Assembly (NCBI RefSeq): GCF_014200405.1
Contig: NZ_JACHBQ010000001.1
Location: 2,108,001-2,172,000 of the forward strand
DNA length: 64,000 bases
Reading direction: 5' to 3'
From: Cryobacterium roopkundense
GTDB lineage: Bacteria; Actinomycetota; Actinomycetes; Actinomycetales; Microbacteriaceae
Shown: one piece after another, positions 19,505 through 28,649 of the stretch
Position numbering within the stretch: position 1 is the first letter of the stretch
Layout of the letters: every line of letters starts with the position of its first letter
Program-made: the position numbers and the translations under genes
Notes under the pieces: generated by a model
The model's database searches: none
The model's input: the letters and a program-made list of their open reading frames with translations, nothing else
Told to the model about the DNA's origin: nothing

Positions 19505-19745
19505 TTCTCCTGGTGGGGACGGGTTGGGGTGCAACCCTGTGCCACGAGGACGAACGATTCGGGAGGGAATCGCCGCGGTACCACCTCGCTTGCCATTCAC
19601 GGGCCGGGGTGATGAAGATTCCCGTGAATGACCGCTTGTTCAAAGGCTGTGACGGGCCCGACCCGTTCGGCTCTAGTGGGTCGTCTCCCGAAGATGACGA
19701 CTGTTCTGCCGAAGACTCACCGGTGATGGCCGGATCATTGTCGTT
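19505..19745 (-). promoter_or_regulatory. T-box leader controlling ileS (translational type)
   Basis: Read on the minus strand. An ultrashort Stem I, CCGG-CCATCA-CCGG (19720-19733), has the isoleucine specifier AUC at 19725-19727. A perfect 10-bp stem CATTCACGGG / CCCGTGAATG (19594-19630) serves as Stem III. The T-box sequence GAGGTGGTACCGCG (19574-19587) carries UGGU to pair with the NCCA end of uncharged tRNA-Ile. A hairpin CGATTC / GAATCG (19555-19572) exposes CCUCCC in its loop, complementary to the AGGAGA ribosome site at 19506-19511. There is no terminator, which fits the translational T-boxes known for actinobacterial ileS. The 5' end is approximate. Confidence 0.88.
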
Positions 19746-19893
19746 CTGCAGTGATTCTACGGGACCTGTCCTGCGTCGTCCACCTCGGGCCTGCCGGGGA
19801 GCCGTTCGCATATCATAGACGTCGGTCCTATTTGCGTCTGTAGCCGATAGAGAAACAGCTTGTCCCGGCCGAACAAGTCGTGAGAGAGACACT

Positions 19894-21561
19894 ATGCCCA
19901 CTCGGAGCACCTTTCGTCGGAGCCCCCTTCTCCGAAGCCTCCGCGTCGTGGCGCCGCTGCTCGCCGTCGGACTCCTCGCCACTTCGTGTTCGTCAACGTC
20001 CGGGCAGAAGCCGGCCGGCGATCCGGTGAGCGGCGGCACCCTGACCTATGCCTCCGGCGATGCGGAGCCCACATGCCTCGACCCGCACGTGGGAGGCAAT
20101 TACCCGCAGGGGCTCATCAGCGGGCAGTACCTCGAAGCGCTCGTGTCCCGCACCACCACGGGCACGGTCATCCCGTGGCTGGCGGACTCCTGGACAGTGA
20201 GTGATGACGGTCTGGCCTGGGACTTCACGCTCCGGGACGGAGTGTCCTTCACCGACGGCACGCCCTTCACCGCCGCGGCGGTGCAGGCGAACGTGGCGCA
20301 CCTGCAGGACCCGGCGACAGGGTCGTCAACCGGGTATCTTGCCCTCGGCAAGGTCACCGGAACCGAGGCCGTGTCGCCCAGCGTCGTTCGCTTCGTGCTG
20401 AGCGAACCCGACAGCGCCCTGCTCGAGTCCCTGTCTCAACCGTGGCTCGCCATGGAATCCCCCACCGCCCTGCAGCGCAACCAGGACGAGAACTGCGCCG
20501 CGCCCGTGGGAACCGGACCCTTCATCGTGGAAAGCTGGGTGAAGCAGAGCGCGATCACCCTCGTTCGCAACGATGACTACTCGTCGCCGCCCCAGGACGC
20601 GAGCCACGAGGGGGTCGCCTACCTCGACGCTATCGTGTGGCGCTTCATACCCGACTCGGCCTCCCGCTACGCGGCCCTCCAGGCCGGCGAGGTCGACGTG
20701 ATCGACAACGCCCAGCCGGACACGATCACGCAGGCCGAACTGACCAAGACCATCCAGCACATCGACGCCCCGCGCCCCGGCGCCTCAAACCGCATCGAGC
20801 TCAACTCGGGCAAGGCGCCCTTCAACGATCCCCTCGTTCGGGAGGCCTTCATCCGCTCCGCAAACGTGGACGATGCGGTGTCGAGCCTATTCATGGGAAC
20901 GACCGATCGCTCCAACTCCGCCCTGTCGAGCGTGGAGGCCCGTGCGCTGCAACGCCCCGACCTCTTCGAATACAGCCCGGCCGCCGCCGACCAGCTGCTC
21001 GATGCCGCCGGCTGGACGTCCCGTGACTCGGAGGGCTACCGCGTGAAGGCAGGCGTTCGATTGTCCGTCGAGTTTCCCGTGAGCACGAACCAGTCCATCC
21101 CCGCCGAGCAATCCCTGTTCGAGCAGCTTCAGGCGACCGCGAAGGAAACCGGCTTTGAGGTGAACCTCGCCCCGATGGACCTGTCGAGCTGGTACGGCGC
21201 CCTCGCCGCCAACGAGTACGACGCCGTCAGCGCCCCCTACTCCAAGGTGGGCCCGGACGTGCTGCGGATCCTGTATCACTCGGACGGGATCACACCGGCG
21301 CCGAGCGGGTATTTCGCCAATCTCGCGCAGGTCGACGACCCCGCGATCGATGCCCTGCTCACCGAGGCTGCCCAGGTGTCTGACGCCGACCGGCGCGCGT
21401 CCCTCTACACCGACGCCCAGGAGCGCATCCTCAGCGGCTATTACATTTTGCCGCTGTACGATCAGCAGAATCATTTTCTGCTCAGCACCGCCGTCGAGGG
21501 GGCTCGCGCGCTTCCGACGGTGTCGACACCCACGTTTTATGACGCGTGGCTGAACCGATAG
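19894..21561 (+). CDS. ABC transporter substrate-binding lipoprotein (family 5, peptide type)
   Basis: 555 residues. The signal peptide ends in the lipobox LLATSC with lipidated C32, so the mature protein is membrane-anchored outside the cell. SBP_bac_5 features are [19 protein letters not shown], an [30 protein letters not shown] block and [12 protein letters not shown] near the end. The ATG at 19894 has GAGAGAG upstream. First gene of a four-gene operon with two permeases and a fused ATPase. Peptides, nickel or opines are possible substrates; the sequence alone does not decide. Confidence 0.93.
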   Translation: MPTRSTFRRSPLLRSLRVVAPLLAVGLLATSCSSTSGQKPAGDPVSGGTLTYASGDAEPTCLDPHVGGNYPQGLISGQYLEALVSRTTTGTVIPWLADSWTVSDDGLAWDFTLRDGVSFTDGTPFTAAAVQANVAHLQDPATGSSTGYLALGKVTGTEAVSPSVVRFVLSEPDSALLESLSQPWLAMESPTALQRNQDENCAAPVGTGPFIVESWVKQSAITLVRNDDYSSPPQDASHEGVAYLDAIVWRFIPDSASRYAALQAGEVDVIDNAQPDTITQAELTKTIQHIDAPRPGASNRIELNSGKAPFNDPLVREAFIRSANVDDAVSSLFMGTTDRSNSALSSVEARALQRPDLFEYSPAAADQLLDAAGWTSRDSEGYRVKAGVRLSVEFPVSTNQSIPAEQSLFEQLQATAKETGFEVNLAPMDLSSWYGALAANEYDAVSAPYSKVGPDVLRILYHSDGITPAPSGYFANLAQVDDPAIDALLTEAAQVSDADRRASLYTDAQERILSGYYILPLYDQQNHFLLSTAVEGARALPTVSTPTFYDAWLNR

Positions 21562-22574
21562 CGACGGGGCTGACGGGCCCGATCGATACGGCCGGGCGCG
21601 GCGCCGCACGACACGCACCGTGGCGACGTCTCGAGTGGAGACGTCTTCGGTGGCGACGGCTGCTGGGCAGTGTCCTCGGTGCCGTCGGCGTGCTGTGGGC
21701 GGTTGCGACACTGACGTTCTTCGCTGTCCGGCTGATTCCGGGCGACCCGGCGCAGGCCATCCTCGGCGGACCGGGATCACAGGCGTCGCCCGAAGCTCTC
21801 GCGGCCGTGCGGGCGGAGTACGGACTCGACCAACCGCTCGTCGCGCAGTACCTCGCGCAGCTGGGTCGGCTGGCCACGGGCGATCTCGGCAGGTCGTACG
21901 CCCTCAACATGGATGTCGCGCCGCTCGTGCTGGCCCAGCTCGGCGGAACGCTGGTGCTGGCGGCACTTTCCCTCGCGCTCGCTTGGCTGCTCGCTCTGAG
22001 CCTCGCACTCTGGTCCACTCGCGGCGGCCGGTTGGCGGCGCGAGTAGGGTCCGGGCTCGAAATCGTGGCCGCAGCGCTCCCACATTTCTGGCTCGCGACC
22101 TCCCTCATCGTGGTCTTCAGCATCTGGTGGGGCGTGCTGCCCCCCATCAGTACCGCGGGCCCCGCCGGCCTTGTGCTGCCCGTGGTGACCCTCGCCATTC
22201 CCCTCGCGGGCTTCCTCGGCCAGCTCATGCGCGAATCCCTGCTCACGGCCCTCGAATCGCCCTTCGTGCTTTCTGCCAGAGCCCGTGGAGAGAGCGAACG
22301 CGGCGTGCGGTGGATCCATGCACTTCGTCATGCCGCCCTACCCGCGATCAGCCTGTCCGGCTGGGCGTTCGGGTCGCTGATCAGCGGGGCCGTGGTGGTG
22401 GAAACCATCTTTGCCCGAGCGGGGCTCGGCCGCACCCTGCTCAACGCCGTCACGGTTCGAGACGTACCTGTCGTGGTCGGTGTGGTGATGATCGTGGCCG
22501 TCGGCTACATCCTGATGACCGTGGCGACCGACGCTGCCTCCCGAATCATCGACCCGAGAGAGCGACGATCATGA
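21546..22574 (+). CDS. ABC transporter permease, DppB/OppB type
   Basis: 342 residues from a GTG at 21546, which overlaps the end of the substrate-binding gene by 16 bp. An Arg/Trp-rich N-terminus (WRRLEWRRLRWRRL) precedes about six helices. The BPD permease contact loop is ARARGESERGVRWIHALRHAALP. The segment RLIPGDPAQAILGG after the first helix is characteristic of the DppB family. It forms a heterodimer with the next gene product. Confidence 0.92.
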   Translation: MAEPIATGLTGPIDTAGRGAARHAPWRRLEWRRLRWRRLLGSVLGAVGVLWAVATLTFFAVRLIPGDPAQAILGGPGSQASPEALAAVRAEYGLDQPLVAQYLAQLGRLATGDLGRSYALNMDVAPLVLAQLGGTLVLAALSLALAWLLALSLALWSTRGGRLAARVGSGLEIVAAALPHFWLATSLIVVFSIWWGVLPPISTAGPAGLVLPVVTLAIPLAGFLGQLMRESLLTALESPFVLSARARGESERGVRWIHALRHAALPAISLSGWAFGSLISGAVVVETIFARAGLGRTLLNAVTVRDVPVVVGVVMIVAVGYILMTVATDAASRIIDPRERRS

Positions 22575-23416
22575 GCGAACTCGAAATTCGTGTCAGGATA
22601 CCGCGGTCCGGCCACCGCAGACTCGGCGCGACAGAGGCAGCCACGGGCGTGCTCGCCCTGTTCGTCGTGGTCGCGGCCGTGGTGCCTCAACTCGTCGCAC
22701 CTGGCAACCCGCTCGCCATCGACCCCCTGGGCGCCTTCCAGCCGCCGTCATGGCCGCATATCTTCGGCACCGACGAGTCGGGCAGAGACCTGTACACACG
22801 GGTGGTGCACGGCACGCGCGACTCCCTCACGATCGGGCTGGCCGCCACCGCGATCGGGCTGGGGCTGGGCGTTGTACTCGGCACGATCGCGGGACTCTCC
22901 GGCCGCCTAGTGGACTTCACGGTCAATCGTTTCCTCGAGGTGCTCTTCGCCTTTCCCGGACTCCTGCTGGCCCTCGTCTTCATTCTGGTGTTCGGCCCGG
23001 GGATCGCCACGGCCACCATCGCCGTGGGCCTGTCAACAGCCCCCGGGTATGCCCGCATCATCCGATCCCAGATCATCACCGTGCGCTCGTCGGCTTTCGT
23101 CGAGGCAGCCATCGTGCAGGGTCTCGGCCCCGGCCGCATCCTGGCCAGACACATCCTTCCCAATATCCTCACTCCCCTTCTCGTGCTCGGCACCCTGGGC
23201 ATCGGGCAGGCGATCGTCTGGGCCGCGACGCTCAGCTATCTCGGCCTCGGTGCCGAGCCCCCGGCGGCAGAGTGGGGCGCCATGCTCTCGGCGGGGCGCA
23301 CCTACATCACCTCTGCCTGGTGGATGAGCTTCTTTCCCGGCCTCTTCATCGTGCTCACCGCAGTGACGGCCACTGTGTTGGGCCGAAGCATCGAACGACG
23401 GATGCGCCACGCATGA
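22571..23416 (+). CDS. ABC transporter permease, DppC/OppC type
   Basis: 281 residues from the ATG at 22571 (MSELEIRVRIPRSGHRR), overlapping the DppB-type stop as ATGA. DppC hallmarks are HIFGTDESGRDLYTRVVHGTRDSL, FLEVLFAFPGLLLALVF, the contact loop VQGLGPGRILARHILPN, and LSYLGLGAEPPAAEWGAML. About six helices. The frame stays open far upstream, but that part is a shadow of the preceding permease. Confidence 0.93.
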   Translation: MSELEIRVRIPRSGHRRLGATEAATGVLALFVVVAAVVPQLVAPGNPLAIDPLGAFQPPSWPHIFGTDESGRDLYTRVVHGTRDSLTIGLAATAIGLGLGVVLGTIAGLSGRLVDFTVNRFLEVLFAFPGLLLALVFILVFGPGIATATIAVGLSTAPGYARIIRSQIITVRSSAFVEAAIVQGLGPGRILARHILPNILTPLLVLGTLGIGQAIVWAATLSYLGLGAEPPAAEWGAMLSAGRTYITSAWWMSFFPGLFIVLTAVTATVLGRSIERRMRHA

Positions 23417-25047
23417 TGACCCAGACCGCGCTACCGTTATCGGTGCGCAACCTGAGCGTCACCTTCGGATCGACCCCGGTGGTGCGATCGGCTACCTTCG
23501 AGATCGCTGCCGGCGAATGCCTCGCCATCGTGGGCGAATCCGGCTCCGGTAAATCGGTGACGGCACGCAGCCTGCTGGGACTCGCCGGCGCGAGCGCACG
23601 CGTCAGCGCCGACGAGCTGTCTCTGGGCGGACGCTCGGTCCTCAACCTCTCGGAGGCCGCCTGGCGCAGGCGCCGCGGGCACGACGTGGGACTCGTGCTG
23701 CAGGACGCGCTTGTCTCCCTGGATCCGCTGCGCCCCATCGGCCGGGAAATCGGCGACTCCCTGCGCCTGCACACGACGATGAGCGCGGCGGCCCGAGGGC
23801 GCCGGGTACTCGAGCTACTTGACGCCGTTGGCCTGCCGGATCCGCACCTGCGCGTGCGGCAGCGCTCGGGCGAGCTCTCCGGAGGAGAACGCCAGCGCGC
23901 CCTCATCGCCGCGGCCATCGCCCTCGACCCACCGCTGCTCGTGGCCGACGAACCGACTACCGCGCTCGACGTGACAGTGCAGGCCCAGATCCTCACGCTG
24001 TTGGACGACATCAAGCGGCGGGGAACCGCCGTACTCCTGATTAGCCACGACCTCGCCGTGGTCAGTCGCATTGCTGACCGCGTGGCCGTGATGAGCGAGG
24101 GAACCCTCATCGAGACCGGGCCGACAGGGCTGGTTCTGCGGTCTCCTCGCAATGAACGAACCCGGAGAATGATTGCCGCCGTGCCGGCCGACAAGCCGCG
24201 TGGTACGCGGCTGGCCCCCGGGAGCCGGCCGCCGGCAACCCCCGCTTCCGCAGAACGCCCCACTTTCACCCCCGCCGACCGTGAGATCGTGCTCGCCGCG
24301 CGCGGGCTGGCCAAGGAGTTCACCCGGCCGGACGGCACCCGCACACGGGCGGTCGACGACGTGTCGTTCGAGCTGGAACGGGGCACGACTCTCGGAATCG
24401 TGGGAGAGTCCGGCTCAGGCAAGACCACGACCGCGCGGCTCCTGTTGGGCCTCGCGCGGCCCGACCGCGGGGATGTGCGCATGCTGGGGCAGGCATGGAG
24501 CACACTCAGCGAGAGTGCGCGACGGCCGCTGCGGGCATCCGTTGGTGCGGTCTATCAGGACGCCCTGAGTTCCTTCGATCCCCGCCACTCGGTGGCCGAC
24601 ATCCTGCGAGCGGCCACGGGCGAGAGCGGATGGCGGCGGGCCGGCTCGAGCGCGCGAATTCTCGAACTTCTCGACAGCGTGGGCCTCGCGCGGGGCGTGG
24701 CCGACCGGCGTCCGCTCCAGCTCTCCGGCGGCCAACGCCAGCGCGTGGGAATCGCCAGGGCCCTCGCCAGCCGCCCGCAGATACTCATTTGTGACGAACC
24801 CGTTTCTTCTCTGGATGTGAGCGTGCAGGCGCAGGTTCTCGACCTGCTCGACGAGGTGCAACGCGAGCTCGGTCTGAGTCTCGTGTTCATTTCGCACGAT
24901 CTCGGCGTTGTGCAGCACATGAGCGATCGGGTGGCGGTGATGCAGTCCGGTCGTCTGCTCGAGATCGGAGACTCCCGTCGGGTTTTCACCCAGCCGACGC
25001 ACCCGTACACGAGGCAACTCCTGGCGTCTGTGCCGCGGTTACCCTGA
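23413..25047 (+). CDS. Fused dual ATPase subunit of the peptide-type ABC importer (DppD-DppF fusion)
   Basis: 544 residues with two complete nucleotide-binding domains. Walker A GESGSGKS is at 41-48 and GESGSGKT near 332. Signature/Walker B LSGGERQRALIAAAIAL...DEPTTALD is near 155, and LSGGQRQRVGIARAL...DEPVSSLD near 438. The linker is a Pro/Ala-rich stretch around residues 255-290. ATG ATG at 23413/23416 overlaps the DppC-type stop. Energises import with the upstream permeases; last gene of the operon. Confidence 0.94.
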   Translation: MMTQTALPLSVRNLSVTFGSTPVVRSATFEIAAGECLAIVGESGSGKSVTARSLLGLAGASARVSADELSLGGRSVLNLSEAAWRRRRGHDVGLVLQDALVSLDPLRPIGREIGDSLRLHTTMSAAARGRRVLELLDAVGLPDPHLRVRQRSGELSGGERQRALIAAAIALDPPLLVADEPTTALDVTVQAQILTLLDDIKRRGTAVLLISHDLAVVSRIADRVAVMSEGTLIETGPTGLVLRSPRNERTRRMIAAVPADKPRGTRLAPGSRPPATPASAERPTFTPADREIVLAARGLAKEFTRPDGTRTRAVDDVSFELERGTTLGIVGESGSGKTTTARLLLGLARPDRGDVRMLGQAWSTLSESARRPLRASVGAVYQDALSSFDPRHSVADILRAATGESGWRRAGSSARILELLDSVGLARGVADRRPLQLSGGQRQRVGIARALASRPQILICDEPVSSLDVSVQAQVLDLLDEVQRELGLSLVFISHDLGVVQHMSDRVAVMQSGRLLEIGDSRRVFTQPTHPYTRQLLASVPRLP

Positions 25048-25176
25048 CCGCGGTTGTGTCCTCCGATTTTGCTCCGTGCTTTCTGTCGATATTTCTATCG
25101 TGTAACGATACGTCCAGCCGCTTCTCAGGCGAGGCCGCGTACCGTTACACGCGGAGTCCCCCCACTCCGAACGATG

Positions 25177-25220
25177 CCCCGGCACCTTGACAGCCTCCCC
25201 CCAGGCGAGAGGTGTCGGGG
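25177..25220 (+). terminator. Hairpin between the ABC operon and valS
   Basis: 11-bp stem CCCCGGCACCT / AGGTGTCGGGG (one G-U pair) with a 22-base loop, followed by TGCTTTCGTT. It lies 130 bp after the ATPase stop and about 105 bp before valS. It could end the ABC transcript or be part of the valS leader; the tract after it is only weakly T-rich. Confidence 0.4.
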
Positions 25221-25326
25221 TGCTTTCGTTGTGACCGAGGCTCGAACACGGCATCCGGTAGATTGAAGGGGCACACTCAGGCACCTCAACAAAGACACGG
25301 TGCCGCACATACCGAACCGGAGAGTC

Positions 25327-27924
25327 ATGACCCACGCTGACCGCGTCCCCGAAAAGCCCGCCCTCGAAGGGCTCGAAGCCAAATGGGAGGCCAAGTGGGA
25401 TGCCTCCGGCACCTACCGCTTCACCCGCGAATCCGCGAGCCGGGAGTCGATCTACTCGATCGACACGCCCCCGCCGACTGCCTCCGGCTCCCTTCACATC
25501 GGCCACGTTTTCTCGTACACCCACACCGATGTGGTCGCCCGCTTCCAGCGCATGCGCGGCAAGAACGTGTTCTACCCGATGGGCTGGGACGACAACGGCC
25601 TCCCCACCGAACGCCGCGTGCAGAACTACTACGGCGTGCGCTGCGACCCCACGCTTCCGTACATCGCTGACTTCGTTCCGCCGTTCGAGGGCGGCGACGG
25701 CAAGAGCACGAAGGCCGCCGACCAGGTTCCCATCGGCCGCCGCAACTTCATCGAACTGTGCGAGGTGCTCACCAAGGAAGACGAGAAGCAGTTCGAAGAA
25801 CTGTGGCGTACCCTCGGCCTCAGCGTGGACTGGACCCAGACCTACCGCACCATCGGCCACGAGGCCCTCTTCACCTCGCAGCTCGCCTTCCTCGGCAACG
25901 TCGAGCGCGGCGAGGCCTACCAGGCCATGGCCCCGACCCTGTGGGACGTCACCTTCCGCACCGCTGTCGCCCAGGCCGAGCTCGAAGACAAGGAACAGCC
26001 GGCCGCCTACCACCGGGTGTCGTTCCACCAGCCCGACGGCCAGGTCATCGATATCGAGACAACGCGCCCCGAGCTCTTGCCTGCCTGCGTCGCCCTCGTG
26101 GCACACCCCGACGACGAGCGGTACAAGCATCTCTTCGGCACGACAGTGACCACCCCCGTCTTCGGCGTGGAGGTGCCCATCCTCGCGCACCATCTCGCCC
26201 AGAAGGACAAGGGCAGCGGAATCGCCATGATCTGCACCTTCGGCGACGTGACCGACGTGGTCTGGTGGAGAGAGCTCGACCTTCCCAATCGCGCCATTAT
26301 GGGCTTCGACGGCCGCATCATCGCCGACGCACCCGACGTGATCACGTCAGAGACCGGCCTCGCCGCCTACGCGCAGCTCGCCGGCAAAACTGTGTTCGGC
26401 GCCAAGGCCGCCATGGTGACCCTGCTGCGCGAGAGCGGCGAGCTCGTTGGCGAGCCGAAGCCCATCGTGCACGCCGTGAAGTTCTTCGAGAAGGGCGACA
26501 AGCCCCTCGAAATCGTGTCGACCCGCCAGTGGTACATTCGCAACGGCGCCCGCGACGAGGCCCTGCGCGCCCGCCTGCTCAAGCACGGGTCCGACCTGCA
26601 GTGGCACCCCGAGTTCATGAAGGTGCGTTACGAGAACTGGGTCAACGGCCTCACCGGCGACTGGCTCATCTCCAGACAGCGGTTCTTCGGCGTGCCCCTT
26701 CCCGTCTGGTATCCCCTCGACGCCGACGCTAACCCGCTCTTCGACGCGCCCATCGTCGCGACTCGCGACCTGCTGCCCGTCGACCCGACCTCTGACGTTG
26801 CCCCCGGCTACACACCGGATCAGCGCGGTCAGGCCAACGGCTTCGTGGGCGAAGTCGACGTGATGGATACCTGGGCCACATCGTCCCTGACCCCCCAGCT
26901 GGCCGGCGGATGGGAACGCGACCCTGAACTGTTCGACCTCGTCTTCCCCTATTCCCTGCGCCCGCAGGGTCAGGACATCATTCGCACCTGGCTTTTTTCC
27001 ACGCTCCTGCGCGCGGAGCAGCAGCACGGCAAGTCCCCCTGGCAGCACGCCGCCCTCTCCGGCTTCATCGTGGACCCCGACCGCAAGAAGATGTCGAAGT
27101 CCAAGGGCAACGTGGTTACGCCGGCCGACATGCTCGTCAAACACGGTTCCGATGCCGTGCGCTACTGGGCAGCTTCCTCTCGCCTCGGTACTGACGCGGC
27201 CTTCGACCCTCAAAACCCGACTCAGATCAAGATCGGCCGTCGCCTCGCGATCAAGATCCTGAACGCAAGCAAGTTCATCCTCGCCTTCGACGGCGCAGCA
27301 GATGCCGAAGTGACCGAGCCGCTCGACCAGAGCATGCTCGCCGGGCTCGCCCTTGTGGTGGGTCAGGCCACGAAGGCCTTCGAGAACTACGACCACGCGC
27401 GCGCACTCGAGGTGACCGAAAGCTTCTTCTGGACTTTCTGCGACGACTACCTCGAGCTCGTCAAGGAACGCTCGTATGGCGAACCCGATGCGCGCCAGGC
27501 TTCGGCCGTCGCTGCCCTGCGCACCGCGCTCTCGACGCTGCTTCGCCTTTTCGCTCCGTTCGTTCCGTTCGCCACCGAAGAAGCATGGTCGTGGTCTAAC
27601 GAGGAATCGATCCACCAGGCGTCCTGGCCGGTGGTTTCCGAGCTCGTCTCCGACGACTCCGCCGCCCCCCACGGCAACATCGCGCTGCTGGATTTGGCCA
27701 GCCGAGCGTTGACCGGAATCCGGCGCGGGAAGACGGATGCGAAGGCCTCCCAGAAAACCGAGGTCGAGTCTGCTGTAATTAGGGGAACGGCACCAGAGGT
27801 CGGCCTGCTCGCGCTGGCCGCCGCTGATCTCAAAGCAGTTGGTCGGATCGATGAACTAGTTTTTGTTGAGGGCAGCGAGTTGGCTGTGACCGACATCGTG
27901 TTCGCCACCGTGTCGGAAAGTTAG
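25327..27924 (+). CDS. valS: Valyl-tRNA synthetase
   Basis: Charges tRNA-Val; class I synthetase with editing domain, 865 residues. HIGH motif in PPPTASGSLHIGHVFSYTHTD, KMSKS in DRKKMSKSKGNVVTPADML. The insertion pattern around YNYYGV-like VQNYYGVRCDP and the length match the shorter archaeal/actinobacterial ValS subtype. The ATG at 25327 (MTHADRVPEKPALEG) follows GGAGAG. Followed at 9 bp by a GNAT gene. I saw no T-box in its leader. Confidence 0.95.
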   Translation: MTHADRVPEKPALEGLEAKWEAKWDASGTYRFTRESASRESIYSIDTPPPTASGSLHIGHVFSYTHTDVVARFQRMRGKNVFYPMGWDDNGLPTERRVQNYYGVRCDPTLPYIADFVPPFEGGDGKSTKAADQVPIGRRNFIELCEVLTKEDEKQFEELWRTLGLSVDWTQTYRTIGHEALFTSQLAFLGNVERGEAYQAMAPTLWDVTFRTAVAQAELEDKEQPAAYHRVSFHQPDGQVIDIETTRPELLPACVALVAHPDDERYKHLFGTTVTTPVFGVEVPILAHHLAQKDKGSGIAMICTFGDVTDVVWWRELDLPNRAIMGFDGRIIADAPDVITSETGLAAYAQLAGKTVFGAKAAMVTLLRESGELVGEPKPIVHAVKFFEKGDKPLEIVSTRQWYIRNGARDEALRARLLKHGSDLQWHPEFMKVRYENWVNGLTGDWLISRQRFFGVPLPVWYPLDADANPLFDAPIVATRDLLPVDPTSDVAPGYTPDQRGQANGFVGEVDVMDTWATSSLTPQLAGGWERDPELFDLVFPYSLRPQGQDIIRTWLFSTLLRAEQQHGKSPWQHAALSGFIVDPDRKKMSKSKGNVVTPADMLVKHGSDAVRYWAASSRLGTDAAFDPQNPTQIKIGRRLAIKILNASKFILAFDGAADAEVTEPLDQSMLAGLALVVGQATKAFENYDHARALEVTESFFWTFCDDYLELVKERSYGEPDARQASAVAALRTALSTLLRLFAPFVPFATEEAWSWSNEESIHQASWPVVSELVSDDSAAPHGNIALLDLASRALTGIRRGKTDAKASQKTEVESAVIRGTAPEVGLLALAAADLKAVGRIDELVFVEGSELAVTDIVFATVSES

Positions 27925-27933
27925 GAGCACCGG

Positions 27934-28380
27934 ATGTCAGTACAGGTACGCCCGCTGGGCGACAAGGATTTCTTTTCATGGCTGGGCCTGTTCGAGGGTT
28001 ACAGCGAGTTCTACGAGAATGAGCTCACCGATGAGAAGGCTCTGCAGGTGTGGAGCTGGATCATTGACAAGAACCACCCGCTCACCGGCGCCGTCGCCGT
28101 GAACGACGACGGCGCCTTTGTGGGTCTTGCGCACTACCGACCCGTGCCGCAGACTCTGAGCGCCACGACCGGTTTGTACCTCGACGACCTGTTTGTGGCA
28201 GCGGACGCTCGCGGTGCCGGAGTGGGTCGCGCCATCATGGACTTCGTTAAGCGTTATGCCAAGGACCACAACCTCAGCCGCATCCGTTTGATCACTGCGG
28301 CGGACAACGCCACGGCACAGATCCTCTACGACCAGGTCGGTACGCGCACCGACTGGGTCACGTACGAGATCGCGGTCTAG
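27934..28380 (+). CDS. GNAT family N-acetyltransferase
   Basis: 148 residues. The acetyl-CoA pyrophosphate-binding motif is ADARGAGVGRAIMDF at about residues 90-104, preceded by the beta-strand YLDDLFV. The C-terminal IRLITAADNATAQILYDQVG motif is typical. The acceptor substrate cannot be told. It follows valS by 9 bp and precedes a small acidic protein by 2 bp, so it is in the valS transcript. Confidence 0.9.
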   Translation: MSVQVRPLGDKDFFSWLGLFEGYSEFYENELTDEKALQVWSWIIDKNHPLTGAVAVNDDGAFVGLAHYRPVPQTLSATTGLYLDDLFVAADARGAGVGRAIMDFVKRYAKDHNLSRIRLITAADNATAQILYDQVGTRTDWVTYEIAV

Positions 28381-28382
28381 AC

Positions 28383-28649
28383 ATGCAACTCGGAACGCGC
28401 TGGGCCTTGGGTGCTACGGTTCCCGCGGGCCTGCCCGACGTGGTTGAAATCGCCCTGCAGGCGGTCGAGGGCGACCTCGCCGCGGTGGAGGCCGATACCT
28501 CGAGCTGGCGCTGGACGCTGACCTGGCTGGAGGGCAAGCCGGTGATCGAGCTCGACGACGGCACCGTCATCCGCTACAACGCTCTGGAAGACAGCGCCAC
28601 GATCACGCAGCCGATCGCGAGCGACGAAGACGAAGACGACTGGATCTAG
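28383..28649 (+). CDS. Small conserved hypothetical protein
   Basis: 88 residues, acidic (tail SDEDEDDWI). The segment SSWRWTLTWLEGKPVIELDDGTVIRYNA reads as a compact beta-rich fold. No known domain is recognised. It follows the GNAT gene by 2 bp. Its TAG overlaps the convergent thiolase gene's TAG in a CTAG palindrome. Confidence 0.8.
   Translation: MQLGTRWALGATVPAGLPDVVEIALQAVEGDLAAVEADTSSWRWTLTWLEGKPVIELDDGTVIRYNALEDSATITQPIASDEDEDDWI

Noticed and set aside
18141..19631. Plus-strand open frame opposite ileS
   Set aside because: Shadow of a highly conserved synthetase.
19500..20039. In-frame upstream extension of ileS giving a 1319-residue protein
   Set aside because: The extension has no homology to IleS and coincides with the T-box leader. 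A good ribosome site precedes the GTG at 19499.
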